Source: Kalmusia sp. IMI 367209 | Lineage: Eukaryota; Ascomycota; Dothideomycetes; Pleosporales; Didymosphaeriaceae | Direction: 5' to 3' | Assembly (NCBI GenBank): GCA_027946365.1 | Contig: JAPEUQ010000008.1 | Coordinates: 1,302,001 to 1,366,000 of the forward strand | Length of the DNA stretch: 64,000 bases | In this document: positions 1-10,700 of the stretch, piece after piece | Numbering within the stretch: the first letter of the stretch is position 1 | Layout: each line of letters starts with the position of its first letter | Program-made: the position numbers and the translations under genes | The notes under the pieces: model-generated | What the model was told of the DNA's origin: nothing | The model's database searches: none | What the model saw: only the letters and a program-made list of their open reading frames with translations

Positions 1-1236
1 GCGGAACGAAGTTTTACACTCGAAAAGTAGCTCTGTGGCTGTGTAATGCAGGATTCTCGTGCTTAGTACATGTTCCTGAAGCGCCCAAGCCCTAGTACTC
101 AATGGTCCGAGGAGCTTTGCAGGCTCATCCTCCTTCATCTTTGGGTGATGGTCTTCGACTTTTCTTGCGCGAATTTCCATCTCATGACCAGTCGTATTCT
201 GTAAGCTGAGCTTGACAGGTTTCTCCCGATCTGTTAGACAGTGTATACTTCCATCCGGTGAACCCGTAGCAGATATTGTGACATAACTATTTTCGTAGAT
301 ATTCCCCATTTTAAATGACTCGGTCTCCCAATCGCGCATCGAATCTTGTATAATACATAGAGAATCGATCCAAATGTAGCGCATTCCTAGCTGTCGTGTA
401 ATGACGATAGCATCTTGAAATAGAGGAGGGAGAGAGTCGAAAGGGATATCATAAGACAGCCTTTTCCAATTGGCTTTTGTAGCTTTGAGGGGCGAACCAA
501 TTCCCCAGCAGTGAGAAAGTGCTACATACTCGCATGGCTTTCCTTGCGTGTCGATCAAGCGAATAGGAGCAGTCACACGCCCAACATCAAGCAATCGCTT
601 CGGTGTCAACCTAGGTGATCTGCGCGGTAGATTACAGGCTCCATGCTTTGCGTTCGTAAGACAGTCTCGAATGCATCTTCGTGCGAAATCAAACGTGTCG
701 TCTGAGCCTGAATTAAGAGGTATGCGGTGAGCTGATCCCAGAGTCGACCAACTGCGAAATGCTGCATACTGTTAGAATGTCATTGAAAAATCCCTCAGAG
801 GCTCTTAAGAAGCTCGATGTAGGTGCTGGTAGTGGGAAGCTGTGCCGAAAGAAATTTGGAGACACGTACGCTTCGCGGCATAAATCTTTACTAGCTCACC
901 TTGCCACCTCTCCTGGTCAAGCTCGATCTTTACGGTCCCCTTCTCCTTTATATCAATATTGACTCTTTGTCTAGTATTTCGCCATCCATCAAAGAATGCA
1001 TCTAATGCTTGACATAATACATTGCAGAATCGACATCCGCCGTCTTTGGGATCTTTAGTCCGCGACAAAGTGAAAGCGTCTAAAACTAGACACAATCTAG
1101 CATAAGCTCCTTTCGAAGATTCTGTGTTGTATATGGAGCTGGGATGGCCGCGCGGTTCAAGGTTGTGACACGTTCGGCATGGGTTACGCCGCAACTGAGT
1201 GGAGACTGTCTGCCGGAGCGATCTCTTGGGTGGCAT
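1..1236 (-). CDS. HET-domain (heterokaryon incompatibility) protein, 3' part beyond window
   Basis: Read on the minus strand as exon 1 1236-870, intron 869-762 (GTACGT donor, TTCTAAC branch site, phase 1) and exon 2 761 to the window edge. Exon 1 has two CxxC pairs (CRTC and CRFC), usual for the N-terminus of this family. Exon 2 carries the HET core: FDFARRCIRDC, then EYVALSHCWG, then RYIWIDSLCIIQD, then STRAWALQEHVLSTRILHY. HET proteins trigger vegetative incompatibility or related cell-death responses. The reading frame is open through the whole visible part, so the gene looks intact, but the C-terminal half lies outside. The exact start is inferred from the first ATG of the open frame. Confidence 0.87.
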
Positions 1237-2236
1237 CTCCTTAGGATGCGGATATATATTAATTGGCTTTTCTCATACCGATTCGGACAAGCGAAAGACT
1301 GCGAAGGCGGGATTGGTAGTCAAGAGAATGACGTCGTCCGATGAATGTTGCAGTAGATGTGAGACGGACTGCGGCAGGAAAGTTTATCCGAACTCGAAGC
1401 GCTAGTCCCAACCAACTCCAGCGGTAATGCTAAATGTGAAACAGTGGCTGACAGCCAAACGTTCCCTCACGTTATGAGCTGAAGAGGCACGACATGGGTT
1501 TATCTATTCAATGCTTCGTCGTTACGAATGACAGCGCCAGAATTCCAACACAGTAGGGACGCACCTTACTTTACGGACCTATAAAGTGAAGAGCCATGAC
1601 AGCACGCATAGAGGATGCGGCTAAAATAGTTGAACAGCCTCGAGTACGTTGCGCCTATGTTTAGCGCGACGAATTCCAACGATCAGTCTTTCTCTCGCTT
1701 CTAATCGCTTTGAGCCATGACCCTCGAGACCAAATTCGATTCTACCCCTGAGATATTTGGAGCGTCACGCCTGCAAGTACCCACAACCCGCACAACCCGC
1801 AGACCCGTCTTTACCTAATCCCAGTAATCGTCGCCTTCGTCCTCGTGATTGGGTAGACGTTCTCGCGGTCAGTGGCGCGTAAGCGCCAAAGAATAGTAAC
1901 AGCGCAACACCATAAGGATGATGGCTCGTGCGGATCGAAACACTCGCTTCTGATACCGAAAAAGGTGTAGCATGTTTTAGACGCGGCGGCTGCGTGGTCG
2001 ACGCATTATACGACTTACCCTTGGGCAATGGCTTAGGCGATGCGGTTGGCTTCACGAGATGACTACCTATGTGTGGCTATCCGCTGGTTTGACATGTGTG
2101 GAGGCTGAAAGCTTGGTGCTCGTGTTGCCCTTGGTAGGTACTGAGTCTGGTCAGGCAACAGACCGAAGGACCGCATACATAAGGCTTCAGTCGCTGCACA
2201 TAAATTTGCATCAAGCCAACTTTCCAATTTTGCATA
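1237..2236. other. Intergenic, no supported gene
   Basis: Upstream of the HET gene and left of the repeat island. A minus-strand open frame at 1765-2055 (96 codons) and short plus-strand frames exist, but none shows a recognisable domain, splice structure or signal peptide. The HET promoter should lie just right of 1236. Confidence 0.5.
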
Positions 2237-2441
2237 ACGTGTTTCATAAGCGAGTCGCCAACCCAAGCGAGTCGCCAACGCGATTTTATACTAGAAAATC
2301 AAAAGTCTAGAGCTCTATATCTCTAAATCTAATTAATAAAAATTTCTAAAATTTTAACTAGTAGTAGTTATCTATATATTTTCTAGATTCTATAAGTTTT
2401 AACTTAGTAGCTAATTTATTACGTAAGCTATACTAGCTTAA
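2237..2441 (+). repeat. Left terminal inverted repeat
   Basis: Matches the reverse complement of 13808-14013. It contains a subterminal direct repeat of GCGAGTCGCCAAC (copies around 2250 and 2267). Beyond the first ~45 bp the sequence becomes A+T-rich and differs from the right copy mostly by transitions, consistent with RIP. Confidence 0.8.
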
Positions 2442-2625
2442 AAATCTTTTTTTAAAAATTCTTAGTTTCTTTAGTATCTATAGTACTAGTAGAGCTATAA
2501 ATTTATAAATTAAATATTATATTTTTATATATAAAATACTTTTTATGTAATTATTAAAAGCTAAGTATAAAGAAAAGTAGTAGTTACTAGGATTAGAAAA
2601 TTTAAGCGAGTTTAGCTGTAATAGG
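2442..2625. other. A+T-rich RIP-like filler
   Basis: Nearly pure A/T between the left inverted repeat and the chromovirus 5' LTR. CA and TG dinucleotides are almost absent and there is no coding potential. Presumably the part of the host element left of the chromovirus insertion. Confidence 0.6.
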
Positions 2626-2848
2626 TGTAACGAGGATATCGTGAAGTTGCTATGGTGTTGAGGCACATCGCGCTAGGATCAATAGGGTCTAGTGCGCCAA
2701 GAAAGCTAAGCGAATGAGCTGCGCAAAACCTACGCTGCGCGCTTATTTTAGAAACGTCAAGTATTATTCACTCAATACAACCAGAGTCATCCTTTCACTA
2801 TCAATCCTAGTGTGAAGCATATACTATTGCCTATAACTAGACCTCACA
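2626..2848 (+). repeat. 5' LTR of chromovirus
   Basis: Begins TGTAACGAGG and ends CCTCACA (TG...CA rule). Same length as the 3' LTR and differs from it by A versus G at two positions, both TA here where the 3' copy has TG. Confidence 0.93.
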
Positions 2849-2879
2849 TAATAATACTTCTTGTTATGATAGTCCGAGG

Positions 2880-3992
2880 ATGGCTCCAAAAGTCACACGA
2901 GCAATGAGTAGGAGGCAAACCTCACCTACAACCTTTCAGGATAACGAAGACGCACCCATCCAATACCTAGGAGAGAAACAACCTATGCGTAATCCTAGCC
3001 CACCTTTAACGCTAGAAGAGCGCATCTTAGCCGTAGAGAGGAGGCGCGACGAACTTCGCGCCCTGCAACGACTACGCGCCCTTGAGGCCGAAATCACGGA
3101 ACTCGAAAACTCGAATCGAACCCCTAGCCCAACCACTCCTATTGAGAAGGCTGAAGTCTAAAGTACCAATATGCGTAAGCGAAACGCACCTGGAACGCTT
3201 CTAGTAATACGTGATAAGCGTACGCTTAAACCGAAAGACCCAGCCGAATATAAGGGTAAAAATTTAAAAGAATACCGTGAATTCTTTCGTTCGTGTGAGG
3301 TGGCATTTCGCCTCCTACCACAAGAATTCTTGCTAGATGTGGATAAAGTTATCTGGGCGATGCAGTACCTAGGAGGTGACCCTAGAGAGTTATGGTATAC
3401 ACATCATGAACGTACCTTTGAGGCTGAGGGGGAGACACCTACCTGGAAATACTTTAAGCAGTATATGCTTAACTTACTTTCTAATCTAGTGAATCGCAGT
3501 TTGGAAGCAGCTATAGCGCATGCTCAAGCTATGTAGTAAAAGGACTAAACAGTCCGCTCTTTCATAACCTACCTTGATGTTATTAAGGATCAACTTACAC
3601 CCTACACTGAGGAACAAAGGGTACAACACCTTTTCTTAAAGTTAAGACCTGAGCTATAGAGGGCAATCACCAACTATTATTAAGTACCCACTATAAGAGA
3701 AGACCTCATTGCGTTAGGCTCTATACTTGAGCGGAATCTACGCCGCGTACCACCAGCGTAGGAACACCACAGCCGCCACGTATCAAAGGCAAAACACAAA
3801 GAGGCTACACTAAATTGGTAAATACCTGATAATGGAGGTAGACCTCGTGATAAGAAAAACATTACATGCTATAAATGTAATAAGGTCGGCCACTACGCAA
3901 ATGAATGCCGGAGCAGTAACCCAAACCAAATCCCTATACGGATTAATGAGGCGGGAAAAGGTCGAGCCTCACCAATAACCTGGGGACAGTAA
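2880..3992 (+). pseudogene. gag: Gag of chromovirus (interrupted)
   Basis: Frame starting ATG at 2880 shortly after the 5' LTR. The N-terminal part is Pro/Thr-rich with a charged helix (LEERILAVERRRDELRAL). A stop at 3159-3161 (TAA, explained by CAA-to-TAA) is followed in the same frame by a retrotransposon capsid-like segment (EYREFFRSCEVAFRLLP, WAMQYLGGDPRELW). More stops follow from 3534. The zinc knuckle CYKCNKVGHYANEC (CX2CX4HX4C) is at about 3867-3911 in the same frame. It would package the element RNA. At least four nonsense codons make it non-functional. Confidence 0.85.
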
Positions 3993-4075
3993 GGCGCCTA
4001 CCAATATATATTCTACCGGGCATGAAGCGCATGTGTAGCGTAGCTGGGGACATAGGCCCAGAACGGCAACTTCAA

Positions 4076-7000
4076 ACTATTCTTAACCCATAGGCTAATG
4101 TTAGCCTAATTAGCCAAAGGATCGCTGTGGAGATGGACTTGCAACCTATTGAAGGAGCTGAGCTTCTAAAACTAGGATGGATTGGAGCCTAATGTTAGAG
4201 TACCTACGCCGCTTATGCGCTCTGGGTGCGTCTAATAGACGACACGGGTGTTCAACACCGCGTAACGATGATAGTCTATGGCGTTGATAAAGAAGGGGTT
4301 CCTCTCTTACTAGGAAACCCATTCTTACAAGAAGGAGATATCCATCTTAGTTGTAGTACTTAAACATGGCGTTGGAGTTATACTAAAGCTACTATATAAC
4401 TTATTACTACACAAAACTTTAAAAAGGAAATTGAGTAAACTAGCTCTAACCTATTCCTTCTAGGAGTTCTGTAGACTACTAGTGTAAGCTTAGAGCGTCT
4501 TGCTTATATTAATAAAGCGCGTGTAGCGCAAGTACCAAGCCTCCTAGACGTATTACACGAATACAGCGATGTATTTAATGAGGAAGTAACATCTACTCTT
4601 CTAAAATTTAAAGAATCTGACCACGCGATCCCTATTATGGAGGGGAAGGAACCTCCCTATGGGCCTTTATACAACCTTTTAGCGCGTGAGCTTTAAGTGC
4701 TCCGAGAGTACTTAGAAGATGCTCTTAAAAAGGGGTGGATTAGACATAGTACTAGCCCCGCTGGAGCACCAATTTTATTTGTTCTAAAGAAGGATGGAAT
4801 GTTACGACTTTGTGTTAACTATAGGGGACTCAACGCTGTTACTATTAAGAATCGTTGTACGCTCTCTTTAGTTGGAGAGACACTTGATCGCCTATCAGGC
4901 GTATGTTACTACACGACCCTAGACCTCCGTAATGCCTACCATAGGATTCAGATTCAGGTAGGGGATGAGTGGAAAACGGCATTCCGAACTCGATATAGTC
5001 ATTTTAAATACCTGGTTATGCCTTTCGGGTTAACAAACGCACCCGCGAGTTTTCAGGCATATATTAACAAGGCACTAGTGTAGCACCTAGACCATATATG
5101 TGTTGTATACCTGGATGACATACTCATCTACACTCATAGCGAGGATATTGCGCTCCACTGGCGTGCCGTACGCTCTGTGCTTGAATCATTGCGAAAAGCT
5201 AAGCTTTTTGTTAATTTAGGGAAGTGCACGTTCGCCTCAGGCGATGTACATTTCCTTGGCTTTATTATCAGCACGCGAGGTATCTGCGCGGATCCTGCGC
5301 GCACGGAGACAATAACTAGATGGCCACAGTCGACGAATATTAAAGAACTCCAGTCGTTTCTAGGATTTGCGAATTTCTATCGACGTTTTATTGAAGGTTA
5401 CGCAAAAGAAACCGCTCCTCTATCAGATCTACTGAAGAAAGAACAAGAATTCCAGTGGAATGTAAAAGCTGAGAGTGCCTTCAAAAGGCTCAAAGAGCGC
5501 TTTTCAAGTGCGCCTATCCTACGCCACTTCAACCCTGCGCTTACTATTTGATTAGAGACAGATGCATCTACTTTTGCAATCTCTGGCATCCTATCATAGC
5601 TATTCGAAGATTAGAAATGGCATCCAGTTGCTTTTGCTTCAAGAAAACTTCAAGCCGCAGAGCTTAATTACGAAGTTTATGACCTTGAGCTTCTTGCTAT
5701 TATCTACTGTTTTAAACAGTGGAGACATTATTTAGATGGCGCACAGCACACTATTCAGGTGCTGAGTGACCATAACAACCTGCGCGGCATGCGCGCTGTG
5801 CAGAGGCTGAGCCCGCGACAAGCGCGTTGGGTAATGTACCTGGCAGCTTTTGATTTTGAGGTGGAACACCGCCCAGGAAAAACAAATCCTGCGGACGGGC
5901 CATCAAGAAGGGCAGATTACGTACAGGAGAACCTGTCACTGACCCATTTATTGCCTACCCTGCAGAACAAGTTACTGTTAAGGGATGAGCATAGTGGAGC
6001 GAGAGGATCCACGAACGAGCTCAGCTCGTTAGGTGCGTGTGAGACGCACGTGACCGACACTTGCAGATCCGTGAAGGGCCCTACTGCTGGTGCCATGGTG
6101 TGCACGCCATGCGTACCACGCTCACTAGCCAGGGTGTTGGTTAGTAGCGAACCTGCAACAGTAGAATCTAACCTACTTACTGAGATGAGGCAGCTCCAGT
6201 AGAGGGACGCCTTTGCTATCGAGCGTATTGCCCGCTTAGCGAGTGAGGATAGTACTCGAAAACGCAGAAAGGCGCACGTTTGGCGCCTTGATGAAAAGGA
6301 AGTCCTGAGATACAATGGTAGATTATATGTTCCAAATGAACCGGCCATCAGGCAAGAGATTTTGTTCCAGAACCATGACACGCGCATGGCAGGCCATTTT
6401 GGCGCACGTAGGACGCTTGAGCTTATCGAGAGGACCTACTATTGGCCTGGTATGAGTCAAGACGTTTAGGAATACGTGAGAACATGTGCTATTTGCCAAA
6501 GGAGTAAAGCTCCAAGGCATAGCAAGTATGGCAAGCTAGCACCTTTACCAGTTTCAGGGGATATCTTTGAGGAAGTCTCACTGGACTTTATTATAGGATT
6601 ACCCCTGGCTAAGGATTGCACAGGCTGCGCCTTTGATGCGATCCTAGTGATCGTATACCGCTTCTCTAAGATGGCTATCTATATCTCAGCACTAAAGTCA
6701 TGGGATGCAAGACAATTTGCTGATGCCTACTTTAAGGAGGTTATCCTAAAGTTTGGTATATAGAAAGGTATCGTATTAGATAGAGGATCTGTCTTCATCT
6801 CTATGTTTTGGACAGAAATATGCTACCAACTGCAGGTAAAGCGTAGGTTAAGCACCGCCTTCCACCCGTAAATAGACGGGCAAACAGAACGCCAGAATTA
6901 GACCTTAGAACAGTATCTATGGATATTCACATCAACTTCACAGGAGAACTGGGTTATATTACTATCAACAGCCCAATTTACTTATAACAACTCTATACAC

Positions 7001-7666
7001 GAATCTACGAAGATAACGCCATTCTACGCTATATATAGAAAGCACCCTATCCTTACAACGCCTCCTGTGGACAGCAGGCAAGAGGGGGAGATACCAGATG
7101 CAGTTGATAGAATAAAACGCATACATAGCGCAAGAGCATCGCTCACGGAACACCTCCAAACAGCCCAAGAGTATCAGAGTCAGTACTATAATAAGAAGCA
7201 CAAACCAGAGTCCTTCCGCCAAGGAGACCTAGTATTACTAAGCACAAAACACATTCACATATCCCATCAGCCTAGTAAAAAGCTTTCTAGCAAGTTTATT
7301 GGACCTTTTTGAGTATAAGACGTAGTTGGAACGTAGGCATATCGCTTACTCCTCCCACCCAACTATCGTATTCATAACGTCTTCCATGTTTCACTCCTTG
7401 AACGTTGGAAGCCAAGGCAAGGACAAGAAGACAACACCCTACCGCCAGAGGTTACACCTAAAGGAGAAGAAATCTGGGAAGTAGAAAAAATCCTAGCAAG
7501 AAGGACGAGAAAAGGACAACGACAATATCTACTCCGCTGGAAAGGCTATGATGAATCTTGGGATACCTGGACTCCAGAAGCGGATTTTGAAAATATGGAT
7601 GAGCTGGTGCAGACTTTTGAACAGAAGAAAGGATCTTCACCCGCGAGAAAGAAGTTAAGAGCATGA
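4076..7666 (+). pseudogene. pol: Pol of chromovirus: protease, RT, RNase H, integrase, chromodomain (interrupted)
   Basis: All pieces lie in one frame, different from gag. A protease-like C-terminal part reads PLLLGNPFLQEGD at about 4300-4340; the D-S/T-G active triplet is not readable. The reverse transcriptase runs from about 4697, with [19 protein letters not shown] and the catalytic YLDDILIY at about 5109-5132. RNase H follows (HPVAFASRKL, ELNYEVYDLELLAI, near 5610-5700). The integrase has an HHCC zinc region (GHFGARRTLELIERTYYWPGM, CAICQRSK) and core at about 6380-7060. A C-terminal chromodomain (WEVEKIL, YLLRWKGY, TWTPEADF) spans about 7460-7620. Stops include 5081 (TAG), 5549 (TGA), 6200 (TAG) and 6761 (TAG), all explicable by C-to-T or G-to-A changes. 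Confidence 0.9.
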
Positions 7667-7813
7667 AAGGCGCACATGAGGCATGACTGTCAAACAGGAT
7701 CATTCAGGGACCATGCGGTCCACAGGGTATCTACTCAGAACACGAACACCAGAAGGCGGAAAAAGGGAAGACAAGCTTCGCCGGGGATCCGCGCCCCACA
7801 TGCGCTAAGCACC

Positions 7814-8664
7814 TTACTCGGCATCGCTGCCACCGCCAACCGCCTCCTCATCACCCGCCACCTCGTTAATCGCATCCTCAATCGGCTGCTCAAGCGGATC
7901 CACCAAGGCACCGCCATCGTCATCGTCATCACTGTCGTCAGAGTCACCTTGACCGCCACCCTGACCCGCCGCCTGAGCGGCCTGAAGGGCCTGGACTATG
8001 GTATCAGCCTAAGAAGATATTAGCATGCGCTCCAAGTGCGTTTGAAGTGCGAACATACCAATCCTTGCATGATAGGAACAAGACCAGCCAGAGCTTCAAG
8101 AGCAGTGGCGACGCGGCGCTGCTCCTGAAGGATCAGGCCGAGAAATTGGGGGCTTGTGGTGGGAACTTGGGTGGCCAAACCCATTGGAGTTCCAGAATGC
8201 GCTGTGACGCGCCTGCGGTTTGCCAGCTCCAAGTTGAACTGCTTCTGGGCCCGCGCAAACTTCACGCCTCGAGCCTGGATCTCCGGATCGGTCCTGCGAG
8301 CAGCTGTAGCCGGGACATTAGCGACAGCGACGCGGTACCGGTCGCGGAGCTCGTAAAGACGATTCAAGCGGCCGTTCATCGCCGCCGGCACCTATGAATA
8401 TTAGCTGAGGCGCATGTACAGCGCACGACCTATGTGACCTATCAAGGTGTAGCCACCCCGATTGCCGTCCTTGCAATGCTCGCAACGGCGCTCCTCGGAC
8501 TTCTCACAATCGCCCGGCAGCTTGACTAGACTCTGCGCACAACGCATGCAAGTCGTAACAAGAGCGACTTGGTCAGTACGCTTGGCGGTAGTGCTCTACG
8601 CGAAATCACGCGCATTGCGTAGCGCAGTCTTCTTGATGTACTTAGGGAGTGGGTAATGGACCAT
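7814..8664 (-). pseudogene. Antisense spliced gene inside the chromovirus: Cys-cluster plus acidic-tail protein
   Basis: Minus strand, exon A 8664-8059, intron 8058-8009 (GTATGT donor, GCTAAT branch, CTTAG acceptor, 50 bp) and exon B 8008-7814. The joined frame encodes about 266 residues. The N-terminal part holds a cysteine cluster (CMRCAQSL, DCEKSEERRCEHC: C-x2-C-x10-C-x7-C-x2-C). The middle is helical and basic (RLNRLYELRDRYRVAV, FARAQKQFNLELANRRR). Exon B adds an Ala/Gln/Gly segment and a strongly acidic tail (GDSDDSDDDDDGG, DEEAV). Three in-frame stops (one TAG near 8599, then TAA and TAG near 8390-8403) each fit CAA/CAG-to-TAA/TAG mutation; the last two could instead belong to an intron ending TTCATAG. 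No known family was recognised. It lies between pol and the polypurine tract, opposite to gag-pol. Confidence 0.62.
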
Positions 8665-9009
8665 GATGATTGATTTGGGGCGAGCGAGTCGTATGCGCTT
8701 TGTGTGCGCTGAAGTGGTGTATGTGTGGTGTTGAGGATGAGAAGATCGATACAGTATCATAATAAGATCAAAACAAAAGAGATTGCCTATTTACACTGTG
8801 GACTCACCGCCACGTGGGCGAGATCTCAAAAACGGAAGGCACAGAATCTCAGCACAACAACGCGCACGCCGCACCCATCGCGAACACAGCACGCGCGCAG
8901 TGCGCATCTACAGCACGCGCGGGAAACGCTGATACTATGGACACTCTTTTCCTTTCCTGCAAGGTGAGGTTTTTATCGAGGCCATAGCAGCTGCAAGGGA
9001 CTGCAGCTA

Positions 9010-9020
9010 GAGGGGGAGAT
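9010..9020 (+). other. Polypurine tract of chromovirus
   Basis: GAGGGGGAGAT sits two bases before the TGTAACGA start of the 3' LTR, the position of the plus-strand primer in LTR retroelements. Confidence 0.8.
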
Positions 9021-9022
9021 TC

Positions 9023-9245
9023 TGTAACGAGGATATCGTGAAGTTGCTATGGTGTTGAGGCACATCGCGCTAGGATCAATAGGGTCTAGTGCGCCAAGAA
9101 AGCTAAGCGAATGAGCTGCGCAAAACCTGCGCTGCGCGCTTGTTTTAGAAACGTCAAGTATTATTCACTCAATACAACCAGAGTCATCCTTTCACTATCA
9201 ATCCTAGTGTGAAGCATATACTATTGCCTATAACTAGACCTCACA
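9023..9245 (+). repeat. 3' LTR of chromovirus
   Basis: 223 bp, TGTAACGA to CCTCACA, 221 of 223 positions identical to the 5' copy. The flanking pentamers (ATAGG before the 5' LTR, CTTAT after the 3' LTR) do not match. Confidence 0.93.
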
Positions 9246-9770
9246 CTTATTAGTATATAGGATCTATTTATAATCTTTATAGATTATAAGAACCTAGAAT
9301 ACTTCATATATATTTATAAGTTAAGTAAAAGATAATATTAATAATTAGAGATATTATTTATTTTTTAATACTACCTCTAATACCGCCCTGGCTTATAAGT
9401 AGAATAACTAGATACCCTAAGCTGATAAGAATAGGATAGAGAATATAGAGAATAAACTAAAGGACTACTTATATATCTATAAATTATTTACGTTTATATA
9501 GTAAAAACTTAAAAGTAAGCTAGACTATATAGAATCTAACTCTTCACCGACACCTATCTTTAATAACTATAAAATAGAATTATAATAACGGACGATAGGT
9601 ACTACGTCTAATATAAGATAGTATTTATAGAAGACTATATCTTTCCTTAGCTGCGAAAACGTAATACTAGATTAATAACTATATAATTAGCGTATATAAG
9701 AATATATTCTAGAGAGAAATACTCTAGGTCCTTAAATGGGAACCTCTGACTACCATCCTAATCTAGAGGG
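9246..9770. other. A+T-rich RIP-degraded sequence
   Basis: A+T-rich right flank of the chromovirus; probably the upstream part of the older gypsy element below. No frame is readable. Confidence 0.5.
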
Positions 9771-10700
9771 CGCATGAATTAATAATAGTCGGCTACTTAG
9801 GAAAGAATATAATATTTAAGCTACTATAACGGGACTACCACTAGGATAATATATTATAGGATATAATAAGATATATGCGGAACTATTACTACTTTAAAGT
9901 ATATATTAACCATAGAAAGTAATAGGGACTACTATAGTTATTTTTAATTATAGATTAATATTAGTCCTAGATTTCTATAGACTTTATAATAGACCTACTA
10001 TACACCTCTACTATAACCCTATATTACCTACTGTAATAACGGACTGGCTGTCCAAATTTATATAATTAGAGGTAATAAAATTAATAAAGACTAAAGATTA
10101 CACGGAATACTTCTAAGACGTATAGTAATAATTCTATAGATTCCTAGCTTAATTATTACTAATAGAGGATTAGATTAATTAGAAAATTCTGACTATACTC
10201 TATAAAAAAGTGGGTACTAAATAGCTATTATCTACTACCCACCACCCCTAGACTAATGGCGGCACGGAGTATTTAAACTAAGAGATATAAATAGTTCTAT
10301 AAATAATAGTAAACTTTAAATAAAATAATTAAGTGAAATACTTTCTAGTCTATTAACTTATACTTAATAACTAGAATTCTAGTATTACTAGGATATCTCT
10401 AACACTACTACTAAATGGATACTATGTGGACCTACTTAAATACATCCCTATGGAAGATAAATCCGCTATATACCCATAGGATAAGCGGTCTAGTTTCTTA
10501 ACTATCTAAAGTAAAGAATAATATTAGCCTAAGCTATAATTATATTTACCTAATAATAAATTATAGAGCGGATAGACTCCTTCTATAAACTAGTAGAATA
10601 ATTCTAAAAAGATAATAAGGTCTAGTTCTCTATATATAATATTAAAATAAACTAGTTTAAAAAAAAAAGTTAGACTAACTTTAGATAAAATATATAATAG
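9771..10700 (+). pseudogene. Heavily RIP-mutated gypsy integrase remnant
   Basis: One plus-strand frame from about 9771 still shows integrase structure. It has a GHxG-type start now read as GYLG, LL*RDYH*DN with stops where Gln or Trp is expected, RYMRNYYYFK where the family has CxxC, and ISIDFIIDL for the catalytic core start. A decayed STAYHPQTDG-like block reads STTHHPRLM near 10235-10255. The zinc-binding His and Cys have become Tyr (CAC-to-TAC, TGC-to-TAC), the direction RIP drives. It belongs to a different and much older element than the chromovirus. Confidence 0.65.

Larger units (their letters stand above)
2626..9245 (+). mobile_element. Ty3/gypsy chromovirus LTR retrotransposon, lightly RIP-mutated
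   Basis: Full-length 6.6 kb element with 223 bp LTRs, gag with zinc knuckle, pol in the order protease, reverse transcriptase, RNase H, integrase, C-terminal chromodomain, and a polypurine tract just before the 3' LTR. The LTR copies differ at two sites only. Coding frames are broken by nonsense codons of the CAA/CAG-to-TAA/TAG or TGG-to-stop type, so the copy is inactive. Base composition is ordinary, unlike the A+T-rich sequence on both sides. An extra spliced gene lies on the minus strand at 7814-8664. A primer binding site could not be assigned to a tRNA. Confidence 0.92.

Noticed and set aside
8047..8397. Plus-strand frames over the chromovirus 3' region
   Set aside because: They lack domains, whereas the minus strand shows splice signals and a continuous frame.
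8389..8505. An extra intron in the antisense gene (GTGAGA near 8504 to TTCATAG at 8389)
   Set aside because: Donor and acceptor look good but joining them shifts the frame and produces an early stop; two CAA/CAG-to-stop changes explain the closed codons better.
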